DNA of 22,850 bases from an uncultured Terriglobus sp. (GTDB taxonomy: Bacteria; Acidobacteriota; Terriglobia; Terriglobales; Acidobacteriaceae). Under the pieces are notes generated by a model. It worked only from the letters and a program-made list of their open reading frames with translations, was not told the DNA's origin and did no database searches. A program made the position numbers and the translations under genes. Positions 21,378-22,850 of this stretch are shown here, piece by piece; the first letter of the stretch is position 1, and every line of letters begins with the position of its first letter. The stretch is from NCBI GenBank assembly GCA_937871605.1, contig CALMRM010000203.1:1-22850 (forward strand). Direction: 5' to 3'.

Positions 21378-22850
21378 CTACGAATACTGCGCGATAACCG
21401 AGCAAACGGCATCGCCGAACTGCTCTAGCCAGGGCCGCCGGACCCCGGCCACGTTCGACAGCGCCGCGACAGAAGAGGGCCGCTGCAGAACGATTTCGCG
21501 AAGCAGGCCGTCCTGCAAAAGCTCGAGAGGAGCTCGATCCTGGCGCTTGGCTTCGTGCATCCGCCACACCTTTAGAGCCTGCTCGAGTGTTGCCGGAGCG
21601 TACGGGCCCAAGGCTTCTGTCCGAACTGTAGCAGCGGCTAGGACCAGCGGCGGCTGTGAAGGCGCGGCAGATGCCTGGGTCGTTGTTCGCTGCGGCACAA
21701 TGGCTTGAGCGGATGTGCTGAGTACCTGCAGAATGGCTTCGCCCCAGCGCTCTGCCTTTGCCGGACCGATGCCCGAGACGCCCTGCAGCTCGCTCAGCGT
21801 GGAAGGTGCATCCACCGCAAGCTGCTGCAACACACGGTCGCCGAAGATGACGAACGCTGGCTTACCCAGCAGCTTTGCTTCCGCGGCTCGCCACGCGCGC
21901 AGGTTTGCGACCGCACTCTTCTGAAGTGCCGTAAGCGGGACATCCTCCGCGCTCGCGCGTTTGTCTGGACGCGCGGTCTTGGAGGAGCCAGAGCGCTCTC
22001 GTGTGCGGACACGGCCTGCATTCACGGCTTCCACGTCACGCATCTGCAGGTTTTCGAGCGGCTCGCCGCCTTCTGCCTGCCGCCCTTCATGGGTCAGCAT
22101 GGCACGCCGGTACGTGATCTCCTGCCCATCGTCTTTCAGGAAGGTGTCCGATTCAATCGACACGTATCCCGCCCGCGACAGCGCATCCAGCAGCGCGTCC
22201 ATCTCTTTACGCTCTAAGTCTTTGCGCGGGTACAACTCCGTATGCAGCTTGCCGGTGGACATGCCGTTGCCCTTGCCGCCGAGCGCTCGAATCAGGCGCA
22301 GCATCTCGCGTTCTTCCTCGCGGGTGGGGACTCGGAACGTCTGTGCAGAGGCGCGTTCGGGCGCGCAGACATCGCACAGCCCACAGGCGCGGCGCGCGTC
22401 GGAGCTATCGCCAAAGTGGCGCAGTAGCGCCGCCATGCGGCACTCCCCAGCTTCTGCAAAGCGCATCATGGCATCGATCTGCCCCCGGCGATGGCTCACC
22501 TGTGCCTCGTACCCCTTACGCCAAGCCATTGCCGTGTCTGCTGTGCGGGTCACATTGCCCGCAAAGTCGATGTTTGCCGCACCCTGCGCCAGCAGCTTGT
22601 CGAGTGCCGGGCTAAACGCGTCCAAGTCCAGCTTCAACGCGATGCGCAGATCGTCTGCATGCACCGGCTCACTGCGTAGCGCTGCGGCAATACGGGCGAG
22701 CGTATCCGCCGGTGGGTAGTCCCGGTCCAGGAAGAAGTCGTGCATACGCCTGTCGGCAAAGCTATACATGAGCACGGTGCGTGCAGGGGCGCCATCGCGA
22801 CCCGCACGGCCAATCTCCTGGTAGTAGCTCTCCACGCTGGCGGGCATGGC
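21378..22850 (-). CDS. recQ: ATP-dependent DNA helicase RecQ, C-terminal part (runs off right edge)
   Basis: The frame is open to the window edge, so the N-terminal helicase core is missing; about 490 residues are seen. They start inside helicase motif VI (YYQEIGRAGRDG). The RecQ zinc-binding part has CRMAALL followed by CGLCDVC. A winged-helix RQC domain follows (GKLHTELYPRKDLERKEMDALLDALSRAGYVS, given in part). An HRDC domain lies at about 305-375 (LRAWRAAEAKLLGKPAFVIF, then GVSGIGPAKAERWG). A second, diverged HRDC-like region closes the protein (LKVWRMHEAKRQDRAPLELL, then LEQFGDAVCSVI). RecQ unwinds DNA in recombination and fork repair. It ends 127 bases upstream of pdxS on the same strand. 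Confidence 0.93.
   Translation of the reverse strand, partial: AMPASVESYYQEIGRAGRDGAPARTVLMYSFADRRMHDFFLDRDYPPADTLARIAAALRSEPVHADDLRIALKLDLDAFSPALDKLLAQGAANIDFAGNVTRTADTAMAWRKGYEAQVSHRRGQIDAMMRFAEAGECRMAALLRHFGDSSDARRACGLCDVCAPERASAQTFRVPTREEEREMLRLIRALGGKGNGMSTGKLHTELYPRKDLERKEMDALLDALSRAGYVSIESDTFLKDDGQEITYRRAMLTHEGRQAEGGEPLENLQMRDVEAVNAGRVRTRERSGSSKTARPDKRASAEDVPLTALQKSAVANLRAWRAAEAKLLGKPAFVIFGDRVLQQLAVDAPSTLSELQGVSGIGPAKAERWGEAILQVLSTSAQAIVPQRTTTQASAAPSQPPLVLAAATVRTEALGPYAPATLEQALKVWRMHEAKRQDRAPLELLQDGLLREIVLQRPSSVAALSNVAGVRRPWLEQFGDAVCSVIAQYS

Noticed and set aside
20621..21397. Plus-strand open frame of 258 codons opposite pdxS
   Set aside because: Shadow of pdxS; His/Cys-rich composition and no motif.
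21251..21412. N-terminal extension of pdxS
   Set aside because: The extension is unlike PdxS, and ATG 21250 has an ideal AGGAG ribosome site.

Overview
The window looks like a vegetative chromosomal stretch of a GC-rich, didermic, hopanoid-making bacterium. The most likely source is an Acidobacteriota of the Terriglobus/Granulicella type. That guess is an inference from the hopanoid gene order, the two TonB-type proteins, a large membrane-bound NtrB/NtrC-like pair and the general look of the proteins; no rRNA is present to confirm it. I see no mobile element, CRISPR array, tRNA or rRNA gene.

Layout. Positions 1-1457 (minus strand) hold an exbB-exbD-tonB energy-transduction operon whose tonB runs off the left edge. 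A 311-bp divergent intergenic region separates it from recN, which is interrupted by a single in-frame TAA. A 48-residue, Cys-rich metallothionein-like gene follows, with its own promoter candidate lying inside an 11-bp direct repeat. Positions 3917-11665 (plus strand) are the heart of the window: ispH (last step of the MEP isoprenoid pathway), then shc (squalene-hopene cyclase), a 48-residue one-TM microprotein, hpnH (adenosylhopane synthase), a 150-residue unknown protein, hpnA, hpnG (adenosylhopane nucleosidase) and a zinc alcohol/polyol dehydrogenase. From hpnH onward the genes overlap or nearly touch. The set covers isoprenoid precursor to hopene to adenosylhopane to ribosylhopane, and the dehydrogenase is well placed to reduce the ribose-derived side chain, a step for which I know no assigned enzyme. 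A secreted TonB-C-domain protein (11688-12395) closes this strand.

Positions 12396-16779 (minus strand) encode a large histidine kinase (PDZ-like, multi-TM, GAF, PAS, HisKA, HATPase) overlapping its NtrC-type sigma-54 response regulator, which carries GAFTSA in place of GAFTGA. Positions 16953-18410 (plus) carry pdxT and a stand-alone cytochrome oxidase subunit III. Positions 18473-19501 (minus) carry an M20 metallopeptidase, divergent from an alpha/beta hydrolase (19500-20243, plus). A bidirectional hairpin separates the latter from pdxS (minus). The C-terminal part of a recQ helicase (minus) runs off the right edge.

The most interesting points are the candidate extra hopanoid genes (dehydrogenase, 150-aa protein, 48-aa microprotein), the split recN, the metallothionein gene with its repeated operator-like element, and several genes whose -10 box sits about 5-6 bases before the start codon, suggesting leaderless transcripts.
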